The notes: generated from the sequence alone by a model not told the origin. Positions 51,152-59,569 are shown, counted from the stretch's first letter. The stretch: DNA of 64,000 nt from Flavitalea sp966112615 (GCA_966112615.1 CBHWDO010000003.1:248001-312000); one strand, 5' to 3'. Numbers and translations: made by a program.

Positions 51152-52405
51152 ATGAGGACAATAACTTTGATTTTTCTACTTATTGGATTCTGTTTCGCTG
51201 GTAATGCTCAAAAGGATTGCCGTTCCCAAGATTATTTTCAACAACTGGTTTCTTCCGACCGGTTGATCAGGGAGTCTGTAATGGCTAAGCAGGATTTTAT
51301 ATCCCGTCAACTTAATAATCCAAATAAGATCTTCGGATCCATAGAATCTAATGCTCCACAACCCAGTGTTATCAGAATTCCGGTGGTGGTTCATATTCTT
51401 TACAACAACCTGTCTCATAATATTTCTGATGCGCAGGTTCAATCACAGATCACAGCACTGAACCGCGATTTCAGAAAATCAAATAATGATATTGCCAGCA
51501 TACCACAAGCATTTAAAAATCTTGCTGCAGATTGCCAGTTCGAATTTGTTCTGGCCACCAGTGATCCAAATGGATTCTCAACCAATGGAATTATAAGAAA
51601 GAAAACATCTATCCAGGTCTTTGGTCTCGACGACAGGATCAAGTATTCCAGCCTTGGAGGTGACGATGCCTGGGATGCCGCATCCTACCTTAATATCTGG
51701 ATTGGAAACCTTGCTGGTGGACTGGTTGGTTATTCCAGCCCCTTAGGAGGTCCTGAAGATAAGGATGGAGTAGTGATCAGATACACTGCATTTGGAACGA
51801 TGGGTACTGCTTCTTCTCCATTCAACATGGGAAGAACCGCCACTCATGAAATCGGGCACTGGCTTGGCTTACGGCATATCTGGGGTGATCAGTACTGTGG
51901 TGATGATGATGTGGAAGATACTCCAAAGCAACAAAGTGCCAGCAGGGGCTGCCCTTCAGGAATTATTACCAGCTGTAATAATTCAGGGAATATGTATATG
52001 AATTATATGGACCTCACCAATGATGCATGTATGGTAATGTTCACATCGGGACAAAGAGCCAGGATGCGCGCTGCATTTGCACCGGGAGGACCAAGATATA
52101 ATATGCTTTATTCAATGGCTTTGAATGAAGGAGCTGTGAAACCTGAGATGCCTGAGGAAAAGCCGGTGGAAACAAAATTTTCTCAGATCAGGTTATATCC
52201 TAACCCGGTCCAGGATCGGCTGATCATTGAGAACCTTTCGGATGAAAAAATGAATTATTCATTGCTCAACCAGTTTGGCCAGGTCATCAAAAATTTTCAA
52301 TCGGGATTAAAAATCACAGAGGTCAATGTACAGTATCTTCCTTCGGGACTGTATTTTATAACTGATCAGCGAAGAAGGAATATTCTTCGATTTATCAAGA
52401 AATAA
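51152..52405 (+). CDS. secreted M43-family zinc metalloprotease with T9SS sorting domain
   Basis: This 417-residue protein has a signal peptide (MRTITLIFLLIGFCFAGNA before QKDC), a pappalysin-like M43 catalytic domain (about 65-315), and a type IX secretion C-terminal domain (about 345-417). The zinc site is HEIGHWLGLRHIWGD (HEXXHXXGXXH), the Met-turn is in YMNYMDLTNDACMVMFT, and paired cysteines CGDDDVEDTP...GCPSG are typical of the family. The C-terminus, IRLYPNPVQDRLIIENLSDE...GQVI...LPSGLYFI, is a type A T9SS signal. It would be secreted and anchored or released at the surface. The gene is divergent from glutaminyl cyclase, which could act on its mature Gln N-terminus. Confidence 0.92.
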   Translation: MRTITLIFLLIGFCFAGNAQKDCRSQDYFQQLVSSDRLIRESVMAKQDFISRQLNNPNKIFGSIESNAPQPSVIRIPVVVHILYNNLSHNISDAQVQSQITALNRDFRKSNNDIASIPQAFKNLAADCQFEFVLATSDPNGFSTNGIIRKKTSIQVFGLDDRIKYSSLGGDDAWDAASYLNIWIGNLAGGLVGYSSPLGGPEDKDGVVIRYTAFGTMGTASSPFNMGRTATHEIGHWLGLRHIWGDQYCGDDDVEDTPKQQSASRGCPSGIITSCNNSGNMYMNYMDLTNDACMVMFTSGQRARMRAAFAPGGPRYNMLYSMALNEGAVKPEMPEEKPVETKFSQIRLYPNPVQDRLIIENLSDEKMNYSLLNQFGQVIKNFQSGLKITEVNVQYLPSGLYFITDQRRRNILRFIKK

Positions 52406-52454
52406 TTTTGAATACTCATAATTGTTATATTGTAGGTCAAACCAACTATCTATT

Positions 52455-53282
52455 ATGAGAAGATTTCTTGTTCCTACAGATTTTTCTGAAACATCCAAGA
52501 ATGCTGCACATTATGCCGTGCAACTGGCGTCTACAGTTCCAGATTCAATCGTTATCCTGTACAATGCGTACGATAAGATCCCTGCGGGTGTTGATGGATC
52601 TCCATTAAACATAGAAGAAGATGATCGAAAAGCGATCCTTAACCAGGCGCTGAAAAATATGGAGATTGAACTGCATGAAGATTCCACTGTAAGAATAGAA
52701 TATGTGGCTGAAGTTGGAACCAACCTGGTGGAATCAATGACAAGGTATGTAAGATACCAGGGAATCGACCTCGTGATCATGGGGATCACTGGTGCTACCA
52801 GGCTCGAGCAGATCATGATCGGAAGTAACACTTTAAATTTTGTGAATGAAGGTGTTTGCCCGGTTATCATTGTTCCACCCAATGCAAAATTTGAAAAGAT
52901 TGAAAATGTGATGTTGCTCAGTGATTTTAAAAACGTTGAGTATACTACACCGGTAAATGCCATCAGGAATTTTCTTCAGATGTTTCGTCCCGTTTTGCAT
53001 ATCGTGAATGTGGATACAGAGCATTATGTTGAACTGACTGAGGAATATAAAGCTGAAAGAAATAAGCTGGAACGCATCTTCCAGGAATTCGATCCACAGT
53101 TTTCATTCATGAGATTGTACGATTTCCTTGATGCGATCAACAGCTTTGCGCATGATAGAAATATTGATGTGATCATTACCATACCAAGAAGTCATAGCTT
53201 CCTGAGCGGATTGTTCAAACCTAGCCATACCAAGAGACTGGCTTATCATAGTCATGTTCCGTTGTTGGCGATACATGGGTGA
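52455..53282 (+). CDS. universal stress protein with two Usp domains
   Basis: This 275-residue protein has two UspA-like domains (about 1-147 and 150-275). The first opens RRFLVPTDFSETSKNAAHYAVQLA and ends VIMGITGATRLEQIMIGSNTLNFVNEGVCPVIIVPP, where G-x2-G-x9-G-S/T is the ATP-binding motif. The second ends IDVIITIPRSHSFLSGLFKPSHTKRLAYHSHVPLLAIHG and has lost the glycine-rich ATP motif. Start ATG 52455 is preferred over a TTG 11 codons upstream. The stop is followed at once by a REP-like fragment and an octamer array. Confidence 0.87.
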   Translation: MRRFLVPTDFSETSKNAAHYAVQLASTVPDSIVILYNAYDKIPAGVDGSPLNIEEDDRKAILNQALKNMEIELHEDSTVRIEYVAEVGTNLVESMTRYVRYQGIDLVIMGITGATRLEQIMIGSNTLNFVNEGVCPVIIVPPNAKFEKIENVMLLSDFKNVEYTTPVNAIRNFLQMFRPVLHIVNVDTEHYVELTEEYKAERNKLERIFQEFDPQFSFMRLYDFLDAINSFAHDRNIDVIITIPRSHSFLSGLFKPSHTKRLAYHSHVPLLAIHG

Positions 53283-53283
53283 T

Positions 53284-53321
53284 GCCCGGCTGACCAGCGA
53301 CGAAGGAAGCTGGGCTGAAGG
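53284..53321. repeat. REP-like palindromic fragment, copy 3
   Basis: GCCCGGCTGACCAGC and, after a 9-base spacer, AGCTGGGCTGAAG form an imperfect palindrome with the GGCTGA core of copies 1 and 2. It begins one base after the universal stress gene stop and runs straight into octamer array B. Confidence 0.5.
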
Positions 53322-53369
53322 GGAGACGTGAAGACGTGAAGACGTGGAGACGTGGAGACTTGAAGACTT
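53322..53369 (+). repeat. octamer array B (GRAGACRT/GRAGACTT x6)
   Basis: Six exact octamers: GGAGACGT, GAAGACGT twice, GGAGACGT, GGAGACTT and GAAGACTT. It has the same unit number as the two arrays around the four-helix-bundle gene but no gene attached. It lies between the stop of the universal stress gene and the terminator at 53371. Confidence 0.85.
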
Positions 53370-53370
53370 G

Positions 53371-53408
53371 AATAGAAAGAGGCTGCCTGTTGGTAGCCTC
53401 TTTCTATT
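53371..53408. terminator. bidirectional hairpin between the Usp and DinB-like genes
   Basis: AATAGAAAGAGGCTGCC pairs with GGTAGCCTCTTTCTATT (17 pairs, one G-U) around a TGTT loop. It lies between two converging genes, 14 bases from the stop of the DinB-like gene. Confidence 0.75.
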
Positions 53409-53421
53409 ATAATAAACCCAT

Positions 53422-53940
53422 TTAGAATAATTTTTCCTGTGGTGGCTTAACACCTTTTAACCTGAGATACACAGTGGTTTGTCCGCGGTGGTGGGTTTGA
53501 TGTTCGAATGCTTTATTGATGGCTTCCATCTTGGATAATTTATGTCCGAACATGTCGATCTGCTCGGCCTGTTTGGATGCATCAAAATCTTTAAGAGAAT
53601 TGATCACAAAATCATAGCTGTCTAATACCGCTTTAGATGTTGCAGTCTTCGATTTATCGGTTGATTTTTCGAGGGCTCCCCACTGAACAGGACTTTGTTT
53701 TCCTGTTGCCATTGCCCCGATTCCATAATTTGCTTCGGCAAGGTGCATCATTTGTTCAGCAAAAGATCGCATTTCCGGAGTTGGCTTTGCGCTGTAACCT
53801 TCATCCGGCATGGCATCCAGGTATTCCTTGGTATATGCTTTAGCCCTTTCCCATTCAGCAATAATTTTTGAATTGTCGGACTGGCTAAAACCAGCCTGTA
53901 AGATCAACATGCATAAGATGATTGCAAATAATTTTTTCAT
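53422..53940 (-). CDS. exported DinB-family protein
   Basis: This 172-residue protein has a signal peptide (MKKLFAIILCMLILQAGFS before QSDNS) and a DinB-like four-helix bundle. Metal-ligand histidines are in MMHLAEANYGIGAM (H67 region) and EHQTHHRGQTTVYLRLKGV near the C-terminus. DinB-fold enzymes include thiol-dependent S-transferases, some of which use bacillithiol, but exported members have no assigned substrate. The gene converges with the universal stress gene and is bracketed by octamer arrays B and C. Confidence 0.88.
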   Translation of the reverse strand: MKKLFAIILCMLILQAGFSQSDNSKIIAEWERAKAYTKEYLDAMPDEGYSAKPTPEMRSFAEQMMHLAEANYGIGAMATGKQSPVQWGALEKSTDKSKTATSKAVLDSYDFVINSLKDFDASKQAEQIDMFGHKLSKMEAINKAFEHQTHHRGQTTVYLRLKGVKPPQEKLF

Positions 53941-53975
53941 ATTATAAGTTTTGGTGATTCAAGGTAAGGAAAAGA

Positions 53976-54007
53976 GAAGACATAAAGACATGGAGACGTG
54001 GAGACAT
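53976..54007 (+). repeat. octamer array C (GRAGACRT x4)
   Basis: Four units: GAAGACAT, AAAGACAT, GGAGACGT and GGAGACAT. It lies upstream of the DinB-like gene, directly before the A-run of the hairpin at 54009. It is the only array not placed in the sense orientation after a stop codon. Confidence 0.8.
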
Positions 54008-54008
54008 G

Positions 54009-54031
54009 AAAAAAGCCGCCCCGAAGGCGGC
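54009..54031 (-). terminator. intrinsic terminator of the desaturase gene
   Basis: On the minus strand GCCGCC-TTCGG-GGCGGC is followed by six T. It lies about 100 bases after the desaturase stop, with array D between them. Confidence 0.8.
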
Positions 54032-54060
54032 CTATAAGTATTTAATTATTGTATTTCTAC

Positions 54061-54127
54061 TCAACTCCTCAACTCCTCATCTCCTCATCTCCTCATCTCC
54101 TCCTTCCAACTCCCAACTCCCAACTCC
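54061..54127 (-). repeat. purine-rich array D (5 octamers plus 3 heptamers)
   Basis: On the minus strand three heptamers GGAGTTG follow the desaturase stop within 4 bases, then five octamers of the GGAGWTGA kind. Unit length changes from 7 to 8 inside one array. Confidence 0.85.
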
Positions 54128-54130
54128 TAA

Positions 54131-55198
54131 CTAAGCATTCCCCATCCTCTTCAAAAAATTCACATGCGAAGCTACCGCATATCTTACCCTTGGATATTCG
54201 ATATAGTTGATACCGTAATCCTGGCAGGCCTTCTTGATGATCTTGCTGATAGCAGGATAATGAATATGAGAGATCTTTGGAAACAGGTGGTGTTCGATCT
54301 GGAAATTCAATCCACCTACAAACCAGCAGACAAACTTGTTATGTGTCGCAAAGTTTGCGGTTGTTTTGATCTGGTGAATGGCCCACTCATCTTCAAGTCT
54401 GCCTGTGTTAGTATCAGGTACAGGGAAAGATGTATGTTCAACTGTATGCGCCAATTGAAATACGATGCTGATCACGAAACCGGTCAACACTGTGATCAAT
54501 AAAAATCCGATCAACCAGGCTTTGAATCCTACCATAATGATCGGGATCACTACAAATAAAGCAAGGTTCAGCATTTTGGATAACCAGAAGGTAATATGAT
54601 CCTTCAGATCCATTTTCTTTAATGGTACTAGACCGATCTGCTTTTTAAAATATTTACTGTAATCCAATACAAAGATCCACAGAATGTACAGCAGTGAATA
54701 CAGTACCCAGAAATAATAATGCTGGTATTTATGAAACTTGTATTTCGGTTGAGTAGAACTCATTCTCATCCATGGCTGGATATCGATATCATCATCATAT
54801 CCATCAACATTGGTATAAGCATGATGGATCACATTGTGTTTAACATTCCACATAAAAGCATTTCCACCAAGAATATTAAGTGAAAAAGCTGCGAGTTTGT
54901 TTAAAGTCTTGTTGTTACTGAAACTGCCGTGTCCGCCATCATGCATGATGTTGAAACCGATTGCAGCTATCACCATTCCGAATAGGGCACATTCTACCAG
55001 TGCAATCCATACAGGTGGTGTAAAGAAAACGAGGTGAATGTACAGGCCTATAAAAGCGACCATCAGAATAGTTGCTTTTGAAAAAAGCTCCCAGTTTCCG
55101 GTGGGACTTTTCCCCTTCTGCTCGAAGTAAGCATTAATACGTCTTTTCAACTCTGCATGAAAAGATTCCTGTACATTAGAAAATTTTGGTGTTGCCAT
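54131..55198 (-). CDS. membrane fatty acid desaturase (acyl-CoA/acyl-lipid type)
   Basis: This 355-residue di-iron desaturase has the three histidine boxes HDGGHGS (about 106-112), HNVIHH (about 121-126) and QIEHHLFP (about 300-307), the last with Gln replacing the first His, as in front-end and linoleoyl-type desaturases. Four to five membrane helices lie between. There is no fused cytochrome b5 domain. It likely introduces a double bond into membrane fatty acids under cold or other stress. The stop is 3 bases from a purine-rich array; the gene appears monocistronic. Confidence 0.9.
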   Translation of the reverse strand: MATPKFSNVQESFHAELKRRINAYFEQKGKSPTGNWELFSKATILMVAFIGLYIHLVFFTPPVWIALVECALFGMVIAAIGFNIMHDGGHGSFSNNKTLNKLAAFSLNILGGNAFMWNVKHNVIHHAYTNVDGYDDDIDIQPWMRMSSTQPKYKFHKYQHYYFWVLYSLLYILWIFVLDYSKYFKKQIGLVPLKKMDLKDHITFWLSKMLNLALFVVIPIIMVGFKAWLIGFLLITVLTGFVISIVFQLAHTVEHTSFPVPDTNTGRLEDEWAIHQIKTTANFATHNKFVCWFVGGLNFQIEHHLFPKISHIHYPAISKIIKKACQDYGINYIEYPRVRYAVASHVNFLKRMGNA

Positions 55199-55301
55199 TA
55201 ATCAAACTAAAATTAAAAATAAGAATCGCGAAGTTACGGGAATCACAGGCCGATCGGTGTTAACGATTTGCCTTTTTATCATGAATTCCACCTGATCTTA
55301 G

Positions 55302-56039
55302 TCAGGTTTCCACCTGGATCAGTGCATCAAGGTTCCTGATTCCCAGCTTCTTTTCTGTTACAAAACCCTCGGCGTACTTTACCCCAATTCTTTTGCCAAA
55401 CATTCTTGCTCTGGCAATAACACTGTCTAAAAAATCTGGGGTAGATATATAGGTAGAAGGTTCATTGTCGTTTTCCTGCCCGCTGAAAAACTGTGTTCCA
55501 TAAGCCTCCACAGATTTCATCCTCGCTTCAAAAACATCCGTGATATCAACCAGGAAATCAGGTTCATGGTACCAGTCCTGGATATAATGGAATAAATGTT
55601 TGGGTCTCCATTTTTCCTGTTGTTTACCATGCTCATCGAAAGTGATGATCTTTGATAATCCTGAAAGAAAACATGCTTCCTTGATCAGTTTACCTGCCCG
55701 ACCATGATCCGGATGACGGTCTTCCAGGATATTTCCAATCACTATTTCTGGCTGGTATTGTCTTATCTTTTGAATCAACTGCAGTTGGTGCTCTTCATCA
55801 TTCTTAAAAAAACCATCCCTCATTTTGAGATTTTCTCTAACCGATACACCAAGGATCCGGGCGGCAATGGAAGCTTCAGAATACCTTGTTTCAATCGTGC
55901 CCCGGGTACCAAGTTCTCCCTGGGTAAGATCAATAATTCCTACTGATTTGCCATTTCTTACTTCGTTGAGAATAGTGCCGGAACAACCGAGTTCTACATC
56001 GTCGGGGTGAACGCCAATAGCCAGGATATCTAGTTTCAT
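55302..56039 (-). CDS. bshB1: bacillithiol biosynthesis deacetylase BshB1
   Basis: This 245-residue LmbE-like zinc deacetylase removes the acetyl group from GlcNAc-malate in bacillithiol synthesis. The zinc motif is HPDDVELGCSGT (about 9-20), with a second ligand region at DRHPDHGRAGKLIKEACFLSG. TQGELGTRGT and VDITDVFEARMKSVEAYGTQF are BshB1 signatures. ATG at 56039 (MKLDILAIGVHPDDVE) is preferred to one 13 codons upstream. It shares an intergenic region with the divergent lpd gene. Confidence 0.93.
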   Translation of the reverse strand: MKLDILAIGVHPDDVELGCSGTILNEVRNGKSVGIIDLTQGELGTRGTIETRYSEASIAARILGVSVRENLKMRDGFFKNDEEHQLQLIQKIRQYQPEIVIGNILEDRHPDHGRAGKLIKEACFLSGLSKIITFDEHGKQQEKWRPKHLFHYIQDWYHEPDFLVDITDVFEARMKSVEAYGTQFFSGQENDNEPSTYISTPDFLDSVIARARMFGKRIGVKYAEGFVTEKKLGIRNLDALIQVET

Positions 56040-56043
56040 GGCG

Positions 56044-56051
56044 CAAAAATA
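56044..56051 (-). promoter_or_regulatory. -7 promoter element of bshB1
   Basis: TATTTTTG on the minus strand matches TAnnTTTG, with TTTG 18 bases further upstream as the -33 element. The start codon is only 4 bases away, so the mRNA leader would be very short or absent. Confidence 0.6.
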
Positions 56052-56122
56052 TGAATTCGCAATTCCAAATCCATGCACTAATTTCGCCCTGCTCTTTGCA
56101 TTATTTATCTAAATTATTAAGA

Positions 56123-57526
56123 ATGTCCTACGATGTAATTGTATTAGGAAGCGGACCTGGCGGCTATGTTGCTGCAATTCGCGCTTCTCAGCTAGGTTTG
56201 AAAACAGCAATCATTGAAAAGGAAAGCTTGGGTGGTATTTGTTTGAACTGGGGTTGTATTCCTACCAAGGCATTGTTGAAGAGTGCATCTGTATTTGAAT
56301 ATATCAAACATTCAACCGATTACGGAATTGAAGCAAGCGGTACACCGAATTTTGGCAACGTGATCAAGCGCAGCCGTGGTGTTGCTGATAAAATGAGTAA
56401 AGGTGTTCAGTTCCTGATGAGGAAGAATAAGATCGATGTGATCATGGGCTTTGGTAAGATCGTGGGTAAAGGCAAGATCGAAGTTGCAGCTGCCGACGGA
56501 TCAAAGAAAACTGTTGAAGGTGCTAACATTATTATAGCAACCGGTGGTCGTGCAAGACAATTGCCAACCATGCCAATTGATGGCAAGAAGATCATTGGCT
56601 ACCGCGAAGCAATGGTGCTTCCTGAAATGCCGAAAAGCATGATCGTAGTTGGATCTGGTGCGATCGGTGTTGAATTTGGATATTTCTATAACAGCATGGG
56701 AACAAAAGTGACCATCGTTGAATTCCTGCCAAGGATCGTTCCTGTTGAAGATGAAGATATCTCTAAAGAACTCGAGAAGAGCTTTAAGAAGAATGGTATC
56801 GATATCATGACCAATTCCGAAGTAACTAAAGTGGATACTTCGGGAGCTGGTGTGAAAGCAACCATCAAAACCCAGTCGGGTGAAGTAACCCTGGAAGCCG
56901 ATGTACTGCTGTCTGCAGTAGGGGTTCAGGCTAATATCGAAGGTATTGGACTGGAAGAAAATGGCATTAAGACAGATAAGGGTCGTATTACAGTAGATAA
57001 ATACTACCAGACCTCTGTTCCGGGAATTTACGCGATTGGTGACTGTGTACCTGGACAGGCGCTTGCACACGTTGCCTCAAAAGAAGGTATTATCTGTGTT
57101 GAGAACATTGCATATAACCTGAAGAAATATAACCATCAGCCTGAACCGCTGGATTATGGTAATGTTCCAGGCTGTACTTACTGTACTCCTGAGATCGCAT
57201 CTGTTGGCTTCACAGAAAAGCAGGCAAAAGAAGCAGGTTACGAGATCAAAGTTGGTAAATTCCCACTGAGCGCTTCCGGAAAAGCAAGTGCTGCAGGACA
57301 TACCGAAGGTTTTGTAAAAGTGATCTTCGATGCGAAATACGGAGAGTGGCTTGGAACACATATGATCGGTTATAATGTTACTGAGATCATTGCCCAAACT
57401 GTTACTGCTCGTAAACTCGAAACAACTTACCACGAAGTATTGAATTCGATCCATCCACACCCAACTATCAGCGAAAGCGTGAAAGACGCGATCGAAGTGG
57501 CTTATGGAGAGGCGATACACCTTTAG
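56123..57526 (+). CDS. lpdA: dihydrolipoyl dehydrogenase (E3)
   Basis: This 467-residue flavoprotein reoxidises the lipoyl group of 2-oxoacid dehydrogenase complexes. FAD binding is VIVLGSGPGGYVAAIRAS (about 5-22); the redox disulfide is in GGICLNWGCIPTKALL; NAD binding is MIVVGSGAIGVEFGYFY; the catalytic His is in NSIHPHPTISE near the C-terminus. ATG 56123 gives the family N-terminus MSYDVIVLG. A TAATTTCG at 56079-56086 is a near-match to the -7 consensus. The stop TAG is followed directly by TAGGAGATA, the first unit of array E, then a strong terminator. The E2 partner is at 37664. Confidence 0.94.
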   Translation: MSYDVIVLGSGPGGYVAAIRASQLGLKTAIIEKESLGGICLNWGCIPTKALLKSASVFEYIKHSTDYGIEASGTPNFGNVIKRSRGVADKMSKGVQFLMRKNKIDVIMGFGKIVGKGKIEVAAADGSKKTVEGANIIIATGGRARQLPTMPIDGKKIIGYREAMVLPEMPKSMIVVGSGAIGVEFGYFYNSMGTKVTIVEFLPRIVPVEDEDISKELEKSFKKNGIDIMTNSEVTKVDTSGAGVKATIKTQSGEVTLEADVLLSAVGVQANIEGIGLEENGIKTDKGRITVDKYYQTSVPGIYAIGDCVPGQALAHVASKEGIICVENIAYNLKKYNHQPEPLDYGNVPGCTYCTPEIASVGFTEKQAKEAGYEIKVGKFPLSASGKASAAGHTEGFVKVIFDAKYGEWLGTHMIGYNVTEIIAQTVTARKLETTYHEVLNSIHPHPTISESVKDAIEVAYGEAIHL

Positions 57527-57528
57527 TA

Positions 57529-57570
57529 GGAGATAGGAGTTGGGAGTTAGGAGTTGGGAGTTAGGAGGAG
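57529..57570 (+). repeat. heptamer array E (GGAGTTR-type x6)
   Basis: Six heptamers: GGAGATA, GGAGTTG, GGAGTTA, GGAGTTG, GGAGTTA and GGAGGAG. The array starts 2 bases after the lpdA stop. Confidence 0.9.
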
Positions 57571-57579
57571 AAGAGACGT

Positions 57580-57624
57580 AGTGGAGAAGTAAGAAGGTAT
57601 CCTTTTTGCTTCTCCACTTTTTTT
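57580..57624 (+). terminator. intrinsic terminator of lpdA
   Basis: AGTGGAGAAG and CTTCTCCACT pair perfectly, with an inner AAGG/CCTT hairpin, and are followed by a T-run. It lies just after array E. Confidence 0.85.
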
Positions 57625-57660
57625 AAATAATTACCATAACATATTAATCCATTGTTTACT

Positions 57661-58377
57661 ATGAAAGCTAGACTTACCGTTATTGCACTTTTTTTAGTAC
57701 TGGGTGCTTCTGCACAATCAACAACAAATTTTATTGCCAAATGGGCGCCCGGAGCACTTGCTGCGGGAAAGATCACTGTTGGCGGTGAATACAATTTCAA
57801 ACCAAGAAAATCAGTGACCCTCCTGGTAGGGATTCCAAGTGCCCGCACTTATGAAGTGGAATATGACGGCAAAAACAGCGATGTAGAAACCAAAGGATAT
57901 TCTGTTGTGGCTGGTTACCGATATTACCTGAGTAAGCGACAGGTTTCAGGGTTCTATATTGAATCATTTGCAAAATACGTTAACCAGGAAGGTTCGGGGA
58001 TTTTGCAGGGCGAGCTGGTAACCGAGCAGGCCGATTTTGATACTAAAGTTTCTTACAAAGCATACGGCGTGGGTGCTCAACTGGGAGTTCAGTTCCTGGT
58101 AGCAAAACGACTGGCCATTGATCTTTACCTCCTGGGACCAGAGGCAAATATTGCAAAGTTTCGTTCGACCGCAGTAGATGTTTCTTCAATTTTTCCATGG
58201 ACTCCGCAAATGGCTTCTGAAGCTAAGGCTGATATTGAAGAAATAGTTCAGGATATTCCAATCATCGGTGATAAAGCAGAAGTTAATGTAAATGCTGCAA
58301 CTAAAACAGTTACTGTTGATTATGATGGATTTTTACCTTCTCTGAGGGCTGGTATTTCCATTGGATGGAGATTTTAG
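57661..58377 (+). CDS. small outer-membrane beta-barrel protein
   Basis: This 238-residue exported protein has a signal peptide (MKARLTVIALFLVLGASA before QSTTN) and alternating amphipathic strands (GKITVGGEYNFKPRKSVTLLVGIP, GYSVVAGYRYYLS, GFYIESFAKYV, VGAQLGVQFLVAKRLAIDLYLLGPE). It ends with Phe (AGISIGWRF), the usual outer-membrane assembly signal. The outline fits an eight-stranded barrel of the DUF3575-like kind. ATG at 57661 is chosen. No neighbour suggests a function. Confidence 0.83.
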   Translation: MKARLTVIALFLVLGASAQSTTNFIAKWAPGALAAGKITVGGEYNFKPRKSVTLLVGIPSARTYEVEYDGKNSDVETKGYSVVAGYRYYLSKRQVSGFYIESFAKYVNQEGSGILQGELVTEQADFDTKVSYKAYGVGAQLGVQFLVAKRLAIDLYLLGPEANIAKFRSTAVDVSSIFPWTPQMASEAKADIEEIVQDIPIIGDKAEVNVNAATKTVTVDYDGFLPSLRAGISIGWRF

Positions 58378-58408
58378 GGCAATTGGCTATCTTGCCAAAA
58401 ACCCCGAT

Positions 58409-59569
58409 ATGGATCATCGCAATCAGACAGGAAAAACAATTCCGCTATCGATCTGGGAAAAGGAAAGCTTTTTTGCGCCTTCCGATTACCTTATTATCGG
58501 CAGCGGATTTGTTGGTTTATGGACTGCCTACTATCTCAAAAAACAGGATCCCAAATGCAGGGTCACCATCCTGGAAAGGGGAATGATCCCTACCGGGGCA
58601 AGTACACGGAATGCAGGATTCGCTTGCTTTGGAAGTATTACCGAACTGCTTTATGATGCCAGGACCCTTGGGCTCGACAATACACTGGAACTGGTGGAGA
58701 TGCGGTACAAAGGCATCCGCCGGATCGAAAAGACCTTTAAAAAGAAAGATATTGACCTGGAGTTTTCAGGAGGGTATGACCTGCTGACTGAAAAAGAACT
58801 CTCCGCCCTCCCTGATCTAAAGCAGCAGGTTAAATGGATGAATGATGAGCTGGAGAAAATGACAGGTGAAAAGAAGGTCTATTCAATTTGCCCGGAAAAG
58901 ATTCAAAATTTTGGGCTCTCCGGGATTGAAGGACTGGTTGAGAACCGGATGGAAGGCGGACTGCATTCAGGTAAGCTGGCCCTTCAGCTTCTTAGCCTGG
59001 TTCAGGGTATGGGGGTAGTGATCCTGAATAATATCGATGTTCTTCATATAGAAAAAGGATCAGAGGGTTTTAACTTGCATACCGACCGGAATCTGGTGTT
59101 TAAGTCGGGCAAGGTGATCGTTTGCACCAACGCTTTTGCCCGCAAACTGCTTCCCGAACTGGATGTGGTACCTGCACGGGGGCAGGTCCTGCTTACATCT
59201 CCCATTGAAGACCTGAAACTTCATGGCACTTTTCATTACGATGAAGGATTCTATTATTTCCGCAACCTTGGAAACCGGGTACTTCTAGGAGGAGCCAGGA
59301 ATAAGGCCTTTGAAGATGAAAGGACCGAAGTCATGGATACTTCTTTTGCAATCCAGCAGGAACTCGAACAATTCCTTTCCACCCATATTTTACAAGATAA
59401 ATCATACACTATTACCGACCGCTGGAGCGGCATCATGGCCATGGGCTCCGAAAAACTTCCTATCATCAAAGAAATTGAACCTGGCCTCATCTGCGCCGTT
59501 CGTATGAGCGGGATGGGAGTGGCTCTGGCGCCGGAGGTAGGGAAAAGAGTAGGGGAGATGAGTAGGTGA
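58409..59569 (+). CDS. DAO-family FAD-dependent oxidoreductase
   Basis: This 386-residue flavoprotein belongs to the D-amino-acid-oxidase/glycine-oxidase family. FAD binding is YLIIGSGFVGLWTAYYLKKQDPKCRVTILERG (about 27-58), with STRNAGFACFGS next, typical of the tRNA-modifying MnmC-like and glycine-oxidase-like group. The C-terminal WSGIMAMGSEKLPIIKEIEPGLICAVRMSGMGVALAPEVGK contacts flavin and substrate. ATG 58409 is preferred; an upstream ATG at 58361 overlaps the previous gene. Its stop lies within array F, so its last residues (GEMSR) are repeat-derived. The substrate is unknown. Confidence 0.85.
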   Translation: MDHRNQTGKTIPLSIWEKESFFAPSDYLIIGSGFVGLWTAYYLKKQDPKCRVTILERGMIPTGASTRNAGFACFGSITELLYDARTLGLDNTLELVEMRYKGIRRIEKTFKKKDIDLEFSGGYDLLTEKELSALPDLKQQVKWMNDELEKMTGEKKVYSICPEKIQNFGLSGIEGLVENRMEGGLHSGKLALQLLSLVQGMGVVILNNIDVLHIEKGSEGFNLHTDRNLVFKSGKVIVCTNAFARKLLPELDVVPARGQVLLTSPIEDLKLHGTFHYDEGFYYFRNLGNRVLLGGARNKAFEDERTEVMDTSFAIQQELEQFLSTHILQDKSYTITDRWSGIMAMGSEKLPIIKEIEPGLICAVRMSGMGVALAPEVGKRVGEMSR

